In this document: piece after piece, positions 36,655-47,585 of the stretch
Numbering within the stretch: position 1 is the first letter of the stretch
Layout: every line of letters starts with the position of its first letter
From: Sarcomyxa edulis
Taxonomy: Eukaryota; Basidiomycota; Agaricomycetes; Agaricales; Mycenaceae
Reading direction: 5' to 3'
Assembly: GCA_009761415.1 (NCBI GenBank)
Contig: QUOL01000003.1
Coordinates: 1,364,001-1,428,000 of the forward strand
Length of the DNA: 64,000 nucleotides
Notes under the pieces: model-generated
What the model was told of the DNA's origin: nothing
What the model saw: the letters and a program-made list of their open reading frames with translations, nothing else
Database searches by the model: none
Translations under genes and position numbers: made by a program

Positions 36655-37817
36655 TTAATCTTCATCCATCTCCTCACCCTTAGCCTTTCTCTTCTCAATG
36701 CGCTGTTGCATGACCTTCTTGGCCTCTTCTTTCGCCGGCTCCAACTTTCCAGCCTTGGCTAGGGCAAGAAGAAGGGCGTGGAGGAGGCCGACATGGTTAT
36801 GTCTGCGAAGACTGTTTTCGAACTATGTGCGGTCAAGATCAGCGGCGAACTCGGTCAGTTTCACATTAAGCTTGCGAGAAGACTTACATCCCAGCGCTCC
36901 CGTTTGGAGTTCTCAGCTGCCAGCTTGCCAATGACCTCGGCTGCTTCTCCATGCCGATCAGTCGAGCGAAGCAGCTCGAGCTGTGATTTCAGTGCGGGTA
37001 TGGGATCGTCCCGAAGTGCGAGAAGACTGAATTCAAGCTGAGTGGGAGAGAGGTCATTCCCGGTCAACTATGTGAGCAAACCAAACTATAGCTTACTGAA
37101 CCGAGCGGATACGTTGCTATTCGAGCTTCTATGACTTCCCTGAGTTGGGTTACGGTAAGCTCGGAATCAAACCTGAGGCCAGGCAATGTCTGTTACATAC
37201 CGAGCAGTTTTTAACCAACCTTCTCCAGTCTCTTCGTAGGCTCCATGTCTGACAGGATAGGGCTTCAAGCCGTCCAATTCATACAAAGAACCCATGACCG
37301 GAAGGTACACAACAAAATGATACGCGTCCTCCGTCGTTTTTGGAAGCGCAAGTCCATCCAATGAAATGGCACTTGGTGGTGAAAGCGCGTTGTGAGCCTC
37401 ACGGAGCCAGTCTGCGCTCGTGATAACCATGCCACGGGTTTGTGGATCCATACCGGTAGTGAAACTGTTCAGTTCTGCCAACTGTGGCCCAACTGGAGTG
37501 GATATATTACCCAAGGCATTCAAAACGGCCAGGGTGGCACATGCGTTGTTAACTACCTGGTGTGCGAAGAACCCGGGGAAGTCAGGGTCATATTCTCCTC
37601 GAGTGGCAGAATCGTCTGCGGTGTTGTCGGTTGAAGGAAGCCATTTGAATAGGAATATAAGTGCGTGCAGAGGTTGTAGGGAAGCGAGGGATTCGGGATC
37701 GAGGGAGTATAGGTCGTCGACTATCAAGGGAACTTGTAGCGTCTTCAAAAGTTCTGTGAATACACCAGGATCAGATTCTGTCAATTGCCAACCACTGGAA
37801 TCGTCCGAGCCAGACAT
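36655..37817 (-). CDS. UCH37: Ubiquitin C-terminal hydrolase, UCH37/UCHL5 type
   Basis: Exons 37817..37201, 37139..37097, 37067..36888 and 36822..36655 are phase-consistent and give 335 aa, close to the human enzyme (about 329). It opens with [16 protein letters not shown], the UCH family start. The catalytic set is complete: Gln87 in AHQVVNNAC, nucleophile Cys93, His167 in [10 protein letters not shown], and Asp182 in LYELDGLKP. The C-terminal exons form the UCH37-specific helical tail ([18 protein letters not shown] and a [23 protein letters not shown] basic end) that docks on the proteasome (via Rpn13) or INO80 in other species. It trims ubiquitin chains at the 26S proteasome. It is divergent from MED31 with 138 bp between the two ATGs. 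Confidence 0.94.
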
Positions 37818-37955
37818 ATGAGATGCGAACGAGAAATGGAGAGATGGAGAAAGAATTTCCAACTTTTGCGAGAATTTCAGTCGCGATCGGGCGGTGTGAT
37901 TCCTTGTTTTCCTGAAGCATCCAATTGCACCGACGTTCTTTGGGCCACAACCACC
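37818..37955. promoter_or_regulatory. Bidirectional promoter UCH37 / MED31 (138 bp)
   Basis: The two divergent ATGs are separated by only 138 bp, which must contain both core promoters and both leaders. No TATA box is evident in either direction. Confidence 0.7.
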
Positions 37956-38545
37956 ATGAACGTCGACGAGTCGACAGATGTTTCTCATGATGTTCATTCT
38001 CCAACATCCCCTGGTTCCGAGTCTGATCCCAGAGTAGCCAACAGAGCCCGCTTCGAGCTCGAGCTTGAATTCGTTCAATCCTTGGCAAATCCGTTCTATC
38101 TACACTCTTTGGCTCAACAAAACATCCTCGACCAACCTGCCTTCATAAACTTTTTGAACTATCTGCAGTACTGGAAAGAGAAGGACTATGCACGTTTCAT
38201 CCAGTGAGTGTTCAACACCTGTTTTATTATCGGATGCTGATGGAAGCCTGACTACCCAGTTACCCACATGCGCTCCATCACCTCGACTTGCTACAGCATG
38301 CATCATTTCGCTCAGAAATGAAGAAGGACGATTGGCGAGAATATTTACACCAAAAACAATTCGATCATTGGCGTACTTGGTAAAATTGCCACGTCTGATA
38401 TCACCTCAAATTCTCTCACCTGTTCATCAATGACTTTTCCAGGCGGGATCCTTCTCGTTTGAATCCCGACCCTGTCAACGATCTAAATACCAAGCTAGAA
38501 GAGAGCCAGCAGGAGGAAAAACCATTACTCAATGGCAACACCTGA
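37956..38545 (+). CDS. MED31: Mediator complex subunit 31 (Soh1)
   Basis: Exons 37956..38203, 38260..38379 and 38443..38545 give 156 aa. MED31 is a small middle-module subunit of Mediator, bridging activators and RNA polymerase II. The conserved core is unmistakable: [40 protein letters not shown] and, across the first intron, [17 protein letters not shown]. An acidic/Ser-rich N-terminus of about 30 residues and a short Glu-rich tail are typical of fungal orthologues. No anomalies are seen. Confidence 0.96.
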
Positions 38546-38914
38546 TCAGAATACAACAACGACTGTGATCACGGCTCTTACAACACTGGCAGATTAACAA
38601 TCATGGATGTCGGGGATTTCAAAGGCGCGCCAACTTACTTAGAAGGACATGTGTCTACACTTGTAAGTGCTGAGACTCGGCGGATGATCATGATGGCGCC
38701 TCACGTCGGAGAACCGTGTGGATTTGATACTTTGGTCTCGTCATGCCTAACAATTATATTCCTACGTTATACAATACGATACGAAGAGAACCAAAAGGCT
38801 TTACATTTCTCGAGATTTCTTGAAAGTATTCATGATTATGGGCGCTTATTTTGCACGTGGGAAAGGGCAGCTGTGACGAAGTCCATCTCCGGATGACTGC
38901 GCTGCAAACATTTC
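38546..38914. other. Intergenic region between MED31 and the SLC35 gene
   Basis: It contains the MED31 3' end and the promoter of the transporter gene. A 97-codon plus frame at 38603-38896 has no protein-like features and is not called. Confidence 0.45.
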
Positions 38915-40948
38915 ATGGCCCAAGTACTTCATGACCTCGACGGAGATTCCCTGGAGGACCCTCAAACATATCCCGCAAGAACCTCTTTCTCTTACGATCA
39001 AGACCGACAGGCTGCCGCCGAGGATGCTCTGCAAATTCACCTTGCATCCACCATAGAGAAGAAACGATTGTGGTGGCGAAATGCAGCAGTCAATGCCTTG
39101 TTTATCGCGTCGTGGTACGTTCCATTATACTGTGCGACTACTCATGTGTCTTTTCTGCGCGTAAAAACGCAAGTCTCATCATTAGATAGGTTCTTCTTCG
39201 CGACGATTCTCTCAGTGTACAACAAGTGGATGTTCTCATCGGACTACTTCAACTTTCCTGCGCCACTCTTTGTCACTACCCTCCACATGTTCGTCCAGTT
39301 TACGCTCGCCTCCATAATAAGAGTTTTCTGGCCCAACCAATTTCGCCCCGAGAGGAGTCCGACGCCTTCGGATTACGGGTGAGCTGACCTTCTCTTTCCT
39401 TTGTTTTGATGGATAGGGCCCACTTGGTTTCGAGTGTCGGGTATGAATCCGAGCGCTGTACTTTGCTTGAGTGAAACGCGCGCGTACCCCGAAGTCCCCT
39501 GAACTTTGCATGGCGGGGATCAGCTCTTCTCGTTCTGGTCTGGAATACGCTACGTTACTCGCCCACGGCGGATTCGAAGTCCCGAACGTTGTCTTGTCTT
39601 CGCTATCGGAACATGAGGTACTCATTACTGATCGGTCACTTCTACATAGGAAAAAGGCGGTCCCCACCGCTATAGCAACTAGCCTTGATATTGGGCTTTC
39701 TAATTTATCTCTCAAGACCATTACTTTGTCATTCTACAGTAGGTGCCTGTTACTTATTGATCTATCGAATCTAAATACTCTCTCTTTTCCACCCCTTCCG
39801 CTCATCACCGCGACATCTGAATCAAATGACTTTCTAGCTATGTGCAAGTCGTCATCGCTAATATTTGTCCTACTGTTCGCATTTCTGTTTCACCTGGAGA
39901 CATTTTCACTCCGTCTCATAGGTGTCATATTCCTAATATTCTCGGGCGTTCTCCTGATGGTGGCCACCGAGACACATTTCGTACTTTCCGGTCTGATCCT
40001 CGTACTCAGCGCCAGTGCCCTTGGAGGCTTTCGTTGGAGCTTGACACAGCTCCTCCTGAGAAACAAAGAGATGGGAATGGACAATCCTGCTGCCACGGTC
40101 TTCTGGCTCTCCCCTACCATGGGCCTTACCCTCGCTATAATTAGTGCCATAGTCGAAGACTGGGCCGCAGTATTCGGCAGTGTCCTCTTCGACGGTCTCA
40201 TCAAGACCTCAGAAACTATATTTTACCTGACTATACCGGGTGTCATGGCGTTTTGCATGGTACTGAGTGAGTTTTAGTACGTGGAATATTTCCCTGAACT
40301 TGACCACTTTGGGAGTATGCTCAAACATATCTTTGTCAATGTATACTTAGCATCATACAGCGTGCAGGCGTTGTGCCCATGTCAATTGCCGGCATTGCAA
40401 AGGAAGTCACGACGATCACCATCTCGGCCTGGTTCTTCGGTGATGAGCTCACTCCACTCAACATTACCGGGGTAGCCATTACTGTCTGTGGTCCGTCTCA
40501 AACTCGTGTCATCCTTTTTCGGTCCATGATTCTCTGACAAGATGACGCCACTGCTTTTTTTCTTTTTGAAATTCTCCAGGTATTGCATTATTCACCTACC
40601 ACAAGTATCGCAAGTCAATAGACTCGACCGTACCGTTAGACGCCCACGGAAACCCAATCGTTTCGGACGAGGTAGAGGCTATCCTCGGAACTTCGGATCG
40701 AGACTTTGGGTATGAGCTCGCTGAGACTGAGCGTCTAACAACGAATTCGGCTATTGACGGTTTCGATGAGGTCCGTAGCCTTTGTGACTACTATCTGGAT
40801 ATTTTGTTAACACCCTACATTGTTCAAGGATCCCTCTAATCACCCTCACTCACGCTTAGTATTATTCTCCGCTGAGAATGAAGGTGAAGATGACGCAGAG
40901 GAACTTCGCAGTATCCGATCTTCCAAGTTCCGCGCCGGCACAAATTGA
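38915..40948 (+). CDS. SLC35C2/TPT-domain nucleotide-sugar-type transporter
   Basis: Exons 38915..39114, 39190..39378, 39650..39738, 39838..40276, 40351..40490, 40580..40770 and 40829..40948 join in phase to 455 aa. It is a Golgi/ER drug-metabolite-transporter protein with about ten helices. Family marks are LSVYNKWMFS in the first helix pair, PTAIATSLDIGLSNLSL, the SFYTMCKSSSLIFVLLFAF region, GGFRWSLTQLLL, and SIAGIAKEVTTITISAWFFGDE. Order and motifs match SLC35C2 and its fungal relatives. The third exon is preceded by a 271 nt intron, far longer than the others (about 50-100 nt). The N- and C-termini are hydrophilic and acidic. The transported substrate is not defined by sequence. Confidence 0.88.
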
Positions 40949-42325
40949 GGAGCTATACTCTAGATAGATGTCTACTCGGTTTCGAGATAAACAGAGTTCA
41001 TCTAATGACTCGGGCTATCTCTCGGCTAGTCTGTATTTCTCAGAAAAAACTTACATCTTTCGCACTATGCTGATTTGATTCTTTGAATTCTTTCCCACAG
41101 TTTCAACTTGTTTCTGAGTTTAGCCCTGTCGTGATCAGAAGCAGTTCCCCGTCAGAGACCGGTGCTTCTATCACCTCTTCTCCATCATACAGTCATACGG
41201 CCCGACAAGTTGTCATGTAAATCATGTTCTACAGAACCCCTCGCAACTATGCAACTATTCGAGCGCTCCATTTATGAATGCACGCTCTTCCTAGCAAAAA
41301 TCTGGGCGTCACACAGGTTGTGAAGCTGAAAGTTGCAGCCTTTGAGTTCTAATGCTGTGAATTATAATGGCGTTCATCACTATCATTTCTAGGAGATGGG
41401 TCATAGATTCCGTGATTGTGTACCTGATCGAAATCTTCACCATCCACCGCTCTGGACGGGATCAAAGACCGATTCTGGGCCGACCGTCAGGCAATAGCTG
41501 AACTTGTTTCAAGCTCGAGAAAACCACGAGCCGGGTCAAGCTGAATCCTTTTGAAGCCCGAAGAAACAACGTGGCGACGACGGCATCTTCGGCCTCCATC
41601 ATATCCTCCACGTCGGCGTCCGGTTAGACGAATCATACAAGCAACTGCTGACGCAACCTGTAAGTCAGCCTTCGGAACATGCTGGTATGTTACTGCTGCG
41701 TATTTTTGATTAGAGAAAGAGCCAATTTCGCCCCTTCCAGATCAAGGCTTTCAACAAATTGCAAACCCAAGATTGGATTGGATATGTTATACATAGGTTG
41801 CCGAATCGGGGGTGCCATTGATCTGAATAGTATCTACATGTGGGTAGCACCCGAGGTACGCGATGCGAAAAAGTCAATTGTTTTGGAGATGCGCTGATGT
41901 GTGATGTAAAATACCCACAGTTACGCGAGAGCGCGTCTGTCACAGACACCCACTCAACGGTAGGGCGAAAGTCCGGAGAGGTTGTTTTTGCGTCCGGTAT
42001 CGCTACGTTAGGCTGTGCGATAATTGTTAAGCATCCTTACCTGTCTGGTGTGTGTGGAGATCCGACTCGGAGGTCGAGGAAACTAATCGGTAGGGCGCTA
42101 TAGACTCCTGCGTTACAAGAAAATGCATTCATGATAGGGCGTCTGGTAAAAATGGCCTGGCCGAAGCGGCTGTGTTCAAATTGCGGACGCGTGGATATTT
42201 CTGGCTTATTATTTCTTGGTATTTCTCAACGGATTCCGTTACACCCGTGACCGTCGCAGCCTCGAGGTATATAGGCAGCGCATAAAGACCTGACCATCCG
42301 CCTATCTACTCCACTCACTCTATCA
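40949..42325. other. Intergenic region upstream of the zinc-cluster factor
   Basis: Nothing convincing is coded here. A tRNA-like stretch near 42140-42200 was examined and rejected, and short plus-strand frames near 41680-42100 show no conserved features. The last 100 bp include a weak TATA-like GGTATATAGG (about 42265). Confidence 0.4.
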
Positions 42326-43807
42326 ATGGACGAATCTTTTCAATTCATCATCGAATCGCCCCAACATACCCAAGGGCATAAGAAGCGTCCGCGGCTTGTT
42401 ACTTCTTGTGATAATTGGTATGCCATCATTGATTCCTCCGACGCAGCTACTTATTTGACCATGCTATAGCCGGTTGAAGAAAATAAAGTGTCTGCAACCT
42501 TCGCCAGAAACCAAATGTGAGGCTTGCAAGACAGCCAGGATTCCATGTCGATTCCGTGATAGGGAGCGATACTTCGCTGAGCGAAGTCGTGCTATTGCAG
42601 GTGGTACAGATTCATCATATGGAGATAATTCGAAGTGAGTACTACTCGCACTCTTTCCAGTCAGTTGCTTAACCTCGCAGTTCTTCTACTAGGTCCAGAG
42701 GTACACAACCTGTAGACAATTTCTCTGTGGCGTCGAGCTCCTCCAACTCTTCACCACAGTCTGTCCATCGCTCCACTTCACACTCACCCAAAGCCAATGG
42801 ACTTGTGTACCCCCAAGATGAGATGGCTGCACGATACCAATCGTATCCCCCAAGTACTCGTCGCAATATCGACCCATCATACAGGTTATTATCTTTCTGG
42901 TCTCGTTCGGCATTGTCCCTGAAAGACCGTTCCAATTAGACAGGCTGGCCCACAATCTACATCATCCTTCCTCCCATCACGGAGCGATTCAGGAGGCTAC
43001 AACTTTAATTCAACCTCTGCACAATTGATTCAGCATCAGCGCCCCACGTCTCAGTCTACCTCACGCCACATTCACCTGTTCGATCCAGAACGCCCCGAGA
43101 GCCCTCATCCAGCCCTCATGCCACACTTCATGCAATTGTTTTTCTCAAACCTTGGAGCAGAGTTCACATTCCTTGCCTACGATGAAGTTCTAGCTCAGTT
43201 CTGGGAACAAACGTTGCCTCCTTTACTTGCTAATTGTATAGCCAGTATGGCTGCCAGGTATGTCCGCTGTCGTGTAGACTTCCATTGCACCGCGTGCTGA
43301 CCGTTGCATCAAGATTTTCGGATATGCCGGAACTTAGCGTTCGGGGTTTACACAACGTTTCTGAAACATACGCGGACACTGCCAAAGTAATGTTGTTCAG
43401 TCTGTGGTGAGTATGAGACTGTTGCTCACGTCCATCGGTCAGGAAATAGCCTCTTCGATATTGAACGTGCCCTCAATCGAGACACTCTACTCTCTGATCC
43501 TCATTGCATGGTATGAGTACAAAGGAAATCGGATAGCTGGTCTGTATCTCATACAACGCGTCGAAACCCAAGCTCATCTTCCCTGATCTCAGGCTTGAAA
43601 GCTTACTGCCCACTGGCGATGCGTATGGGGGTTGACCTCGGTCTCTCAGATCAAAACGGGATGACCAATCTCAGCCTCGCTGAACGGAATCAGAGACGGT
43701 CAGCATGGGCAAGCCTTGTCCAACTTCATCTCACGGCGTCATCGTGTATGTCTTGTTCGCATATTCTTCCGAAGTACATTTTATCTGACTTTCGTACAGA
43801 CCACTAA
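42326..43807 (+). CDS. Zn2Cys6 transcription factor, C-terminally shortened
   Basis: Exons 42326..42417, 42470..42634, 42693..42884, 42940..43257, 43314..43386, 43443..43539 and 43593..43807 join in phase to 383 aa. The zinc cluster is complete: CDNC, then KKIKC, KCEAC and RIPC, spaced C-x2-C-x6-C-x8-C-x2-C-x6-C, followed by a linker. A Ser-rich region leads into a fungal-trans (middle homology) domain: HFMQLFFSNLGAEFTFL, ETLYSLILIAWYEYKGNR, AMRMGVDLGL and NQRRSAWASL. Related basidiomycete factors usually run hundreds of residues further, whereas this frame ends soon after the RR-W motif, whether or not a last intron is spliced. It may be a truncated regulator with DNA binding but no activation region, or a decaying gene. 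Confidence 0.72.
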
Positions 43808-45155
43808 GGAGACCATGCGCCCTGTATCCATGTCATTTGTATTATAGCTTGGTTCGCTACATCGTGTATTCTAAGATCAACCTGGACTAATTAATACCGT
43901 ATGCTATGAGAATTCACTGGAGCACATTAATATTAATGCCATTTTAAGGAAATGCGACGTGTTGGTCCTGGGGATGGCGGAAGGGACAGCGATGAAGTGA
44001 GTCTGTCGTTGTCATAAGTGTCGTGTACAGCACTGAGATTTCACACTCCAAGCCGCATGTCCATGCAAGACCCGGGCTTGTAGAACTAGCATGTGTTACC
44101 GCGACCGTACATGCCAATTTCACTACTCAGCACAGGATGCCAGCAAAACTTTCTAGGCGATCAAAGTGGCACCATTCGACGGATCGCAGCCTGCCTCGGA
44201 GAATTGACGGACAGCAGGCAAGCTGTCCGAGAAGAGACAAACCGGAGTGGTGACTGCCTGACCTGACTGTGTCTCTAGGTTCCAGGCAGGCAGAATGACA
44301 GTGACAAAACATCAGACGCTGGAAGAAACTCTTTCGAATGAAGTTGCACGCGAGACGGCGAGATCGAAGTGCCACATAGGATCAGTCGGCCTGGTACGGG
44401 ACCAGGACGGTCGACTAGGAACGAAAACTTTTACGGTCACTCAAGCAGGACACGCTCGAATCGGATGGCTTTAGGGTTCGATCTAAGTTTAACCCACGTT
44501 GACATGGTCAGGAGGTAGAGTTGGTTATCATTGATCAGTGATCAGTATGAACTGAAGCCAGACCATCAATGTGAGAAAGAAAAAACACTCACTAGGGCCA
44601 CACCACGAGCGCCACCTAGCATGCGAGAGTTACCATAGACGGTGTCGAACGGTAGATGTTTCAGCGATGCGGAGTCTGCGCAGTTCTGCTTGTCAATTAT
44701 AGCGTACGGCCCTACGCTCGACATACGCCGGGTGCGAAAGGGCTCGGGCTCAGAACGTCGGAGGATTCCTGAATGAAATTGCCCGCATCAAATTATTATC
44801 TTGTGCTTAGTAACCTCCAGATGCAGAGAATCGGACTGATCATCATCTTGACTCTTTCCATGCTCTCCTCAAGCTCAAGACCTTCAACTCAAAGTCATAA
44901 TTCGACCACGACTTGGCAGATGCTTGAGTCACTCCACGAGGTCGGACACCATTCAGGACTTTATTGGCACGGCTTTTCCCCATAAGGGTAAGGCATTCCA
45001 AAGTTCACACCCTTGTCAACACGAGCGGCGAGTCCGAGTATTTCGCGGCAGGGAGACCAGCATCACTTTCCAACCATATCTCTGGAGGACCTGCTCTGGT
45101 CTTGTTCTGGTTCAGGTCTTTTCGCACTGCGACCGCTGGAACGCCTCAGGCATCG
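43808..45155. other. Intergenic region / possible decayed 3' end of the zinc-cluster gene
   Basis: The downstream flank might hold remnants of the missing C-terminal exons of the factor, but I could not find a continuing reading frame. Frames at 44773-45204 are overlapped by the true first exon of the next gene and are not supported. Confidence 0.4.
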
Positions 45156-47109
45156 ATGCCGGATCTTGCTTCATCTTATACTTTTGCAGCGTATATACGG
45201 ATAGCATCAATCTCGATCGCATTCTTTGAGTAAATGGCCGCCTCTACAGGTCTTCTTGACTCGGCCTGATCCTTCTGCTCAAGCTATATCCAGACATTAC
45301 CTGCAGCTTGGAGATTTTACAGAGACCAATGGAATGCAAGGCGCAACTCTCAACGCACTAGGTTAGCGGTCATGGCATTCTTCTTCTTTCATGTAGTCTA
45401 ACTCAGTTTTTAGTCTTTCGTCCGCACTTTTCCCTCTTATTCGGTACGAGGACGCGTCCGACACTAGTACTATCGTTATCGTGGCTTAGCGTGCAAATCA
45501 TCCAGGTGTAGCAGCATAACTGTCCTCATCATCAGTAATGTCGGTTTCTTCTATTCCGCCTTTTCCAACAGAAGCTGCAAACGCTTCTATCTTTTGCCTC
45601 CTATCCTCAAAGGTAAGCTCAGCGTAATATATTATGCACCAAGCTTATCGCGTTTTTCTCTAGTCTTGCAAATGATGGTGTCGCAAGCAATTCTGGGTGT
45701 CAGGCATGATTCTTCTATTATGTCGTCTTCTAGATAGCTGATCAAGAGATCTTAGAGCTTATAATTTATCCCGACGCTCCGTGCGAATCGGTTGGCTTTT
45801 ACTCGTTCTATATGTTATCGCGTGCATCGTCAGTGGCACTCTTGCGCCTCAAGTGTTACTTTCTATGCTCACCCGTGTATCTTGCAGATGGAATGGGTTA
45901 CAACGTTGTACGGCAGAACACGTCAGTTACCAATTGCCTTGCATTTCTTTTTGATTGATACTCAATAAACTCTGGCTCACAGCTGTTGTGAGGGGCGGTT
46001 CTGTATGTGCCTGAGCGACTGACTAGAACATGTGTACTAACTGCCGTTCATTGTGGTTCATCAGGGCGGGTGAGTTTGCCTGTCTGATACTGCAGCATTC
46101 TCATTCTAAGCTGTCTATGCGTCCCTCAGCTGCAGAGGGTTGAGTTCTATTCGGGTGCTTGGTGCTTGGATCTACTACATGGTGGCCATCATCTACGATC
46201 TTGCCACCACCCTAATTTGCGTTGTGTTTCTATTGAAATATAAAATGTCTTCCACGACATTAACGTGCGTATATTATTTCCGGCGTATTGTCCGGCGTAT
46301 TGCTTTTTCCTGATACTCATTGATCGGCCATGTAGGATGTCTAAACTAACCAGAATGTGAGCCATATGAACCAGCTCATTCTGTGATTTGTATTTACTAC
46401 TCTGGCAGGATGATATACGATGGCTTATGGTATTTCTGTATACTTGCCGGCACGTTCTGATATATCATCCTTCTTTCTATCACAAGCTGACTGCACTCCA
46501 ACAGCCGCGAACCTATTCAACCTGATTCTATTTCGATATGATGAGGATATACAAGTACGTAGATGTGTGCCGTTTGCATTTATCGTTTGTTGATCTATTC
46601 CCTTCTAGTCAGCTGCGTATGTGTACCTTCTTGGCCGTCAGATCTATACCTCCGCTCAATAACCCTCCTAGCGTTTCTTTGGGCTACGCCGTGACGTGGA
46701 TAGGAAGTCAAAGACTTCTGATACATCTTCATGGTACGTACTCCTCGAACCCTACCGCGTATTCTTTTTCACATCTGACGGCTATGCAACAGACGCGTCT
46801 CGCGCGCGACGAATTGAAAGTATAAACGCAGCTGTAACGATCACGCAAGACATTCAATCCCCTCATGAAATCAGTCGAGCTATAAGATCGCAATTCGAGC
46901 GCAAGACCGGACTAGGATTCGAACTCACCGTCCCCGACTTCGAGTTACACAGTATTCCGAGATCTGAACAGTCACCAGAGATGCTAGGTGTTCAAGTCAA
47001 GATCGAGCGTACGGTCAATGTGGAGCGTGTTCCTTCCACGTATAGTCTAGAGGATTACTCGCGGCATACGATATCGAAATCGACTCATGCTCACCACGAT
47101 GCACGGTAG
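45156..47109 (+). CDS. Seven-helix Agaricomycete membrane protein (family A)
   Basis: The gene is made of about a dozen small exons. The ATG at 45156 starts MPDLASSYTFAAYIR. Firm exons include 45156..45229, 45284..45361, 45414..45443 and 45512..45612. Landmarks are QTLPAAWRFYRDQWNARR, SNVGFFYSAFSNRSCKRFYL, LQMMVSQAILGVRAYNLSRRS, MEWVTTLYGR, WIYYMVAIIYDLATT, KLTRMMIYDGLWYF, and SLGYAVTWIGSQRLLIHLH before a hydrophilic 120-residue tail ending HAHHDAR. Helices alternate as in a seven-helix protein. This pattern recurs in many Agaricomycete genomes as uncharacterised multi-copy membrane proteins. The tail with IERTVN and Ser/Thr is probably cytosolic. The function is unknown; a sensory or receptor-like role is inference. 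One intron appears to use a GC donor (see findings). Confidence 0.78.
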
Positions 47110-47585
47110 TGTAGGATGTAGGATATAAATAGCTAATAATACTCTTTTGCTCTGCGGTTTTAACCCCATGTACCACCCTAGTGCTATCGGGTAAATACCT
47201 CCAAAAGGGACTATTTCGTATTGCACTCAAGGATCCAATCTGCAAATCGATCGAGGATGATCTATAGATCGTCGAAAAGGTTCCGCTAAGGTTCTTCAGA
47301 CCCGGGATGCAGATCAGTTTGATTCACACTCATTTGCCAAACAACCGCCCACGGTATACATAACGCGTGACGCGTGACGAGCACATTCTGAGCCTAACAA
47401 AATTCTGCCGAACGTACGAAGAAATAAGTCATTAGAAAATCAAGTAGATCCCAAGTATAAACAAGATAAAGAAGAAGAAAAGACAGAAGGGTATATTCAG
47501 CCCAAATTACCACACACAGCACAAAGAGAACTCTCCTACAATTAAGCGCGTCATCCGAGGCTTTAGGATAAGCTTATCGAAACTC
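47110..47585. other. Intergenic region, convergent
   Basis: It contains the 3' ends of the seven-helix gene (plus) and ATG5 (minus). The only notable element is a short CGCGTGA direct repeat near 47365. No gene is seen. Confidence 0.45.

Noticed and set aside
37147..37201. Alternative UCH37 exon reading through DIAWPQ to a stop
   Set aside because: A 61 nt intron (37200-37140) joins WLKTAR to [11 protein letters not shown], the family sequence.
42140..42200. tRNA-like stretch with an A-box-like TGGCCGAAGCGG
   Set aside because: No convincing B box, cloverleaf stems or anticodon loop could be laid out.
45538..45615. ATG at 45538 (MSVSSIPPF) as the start of the seven-helix gene
   Set aside because: The other frame of this segment encodes SNVGFFYSAFSNRSC, which fits the family and joins upstream exons.
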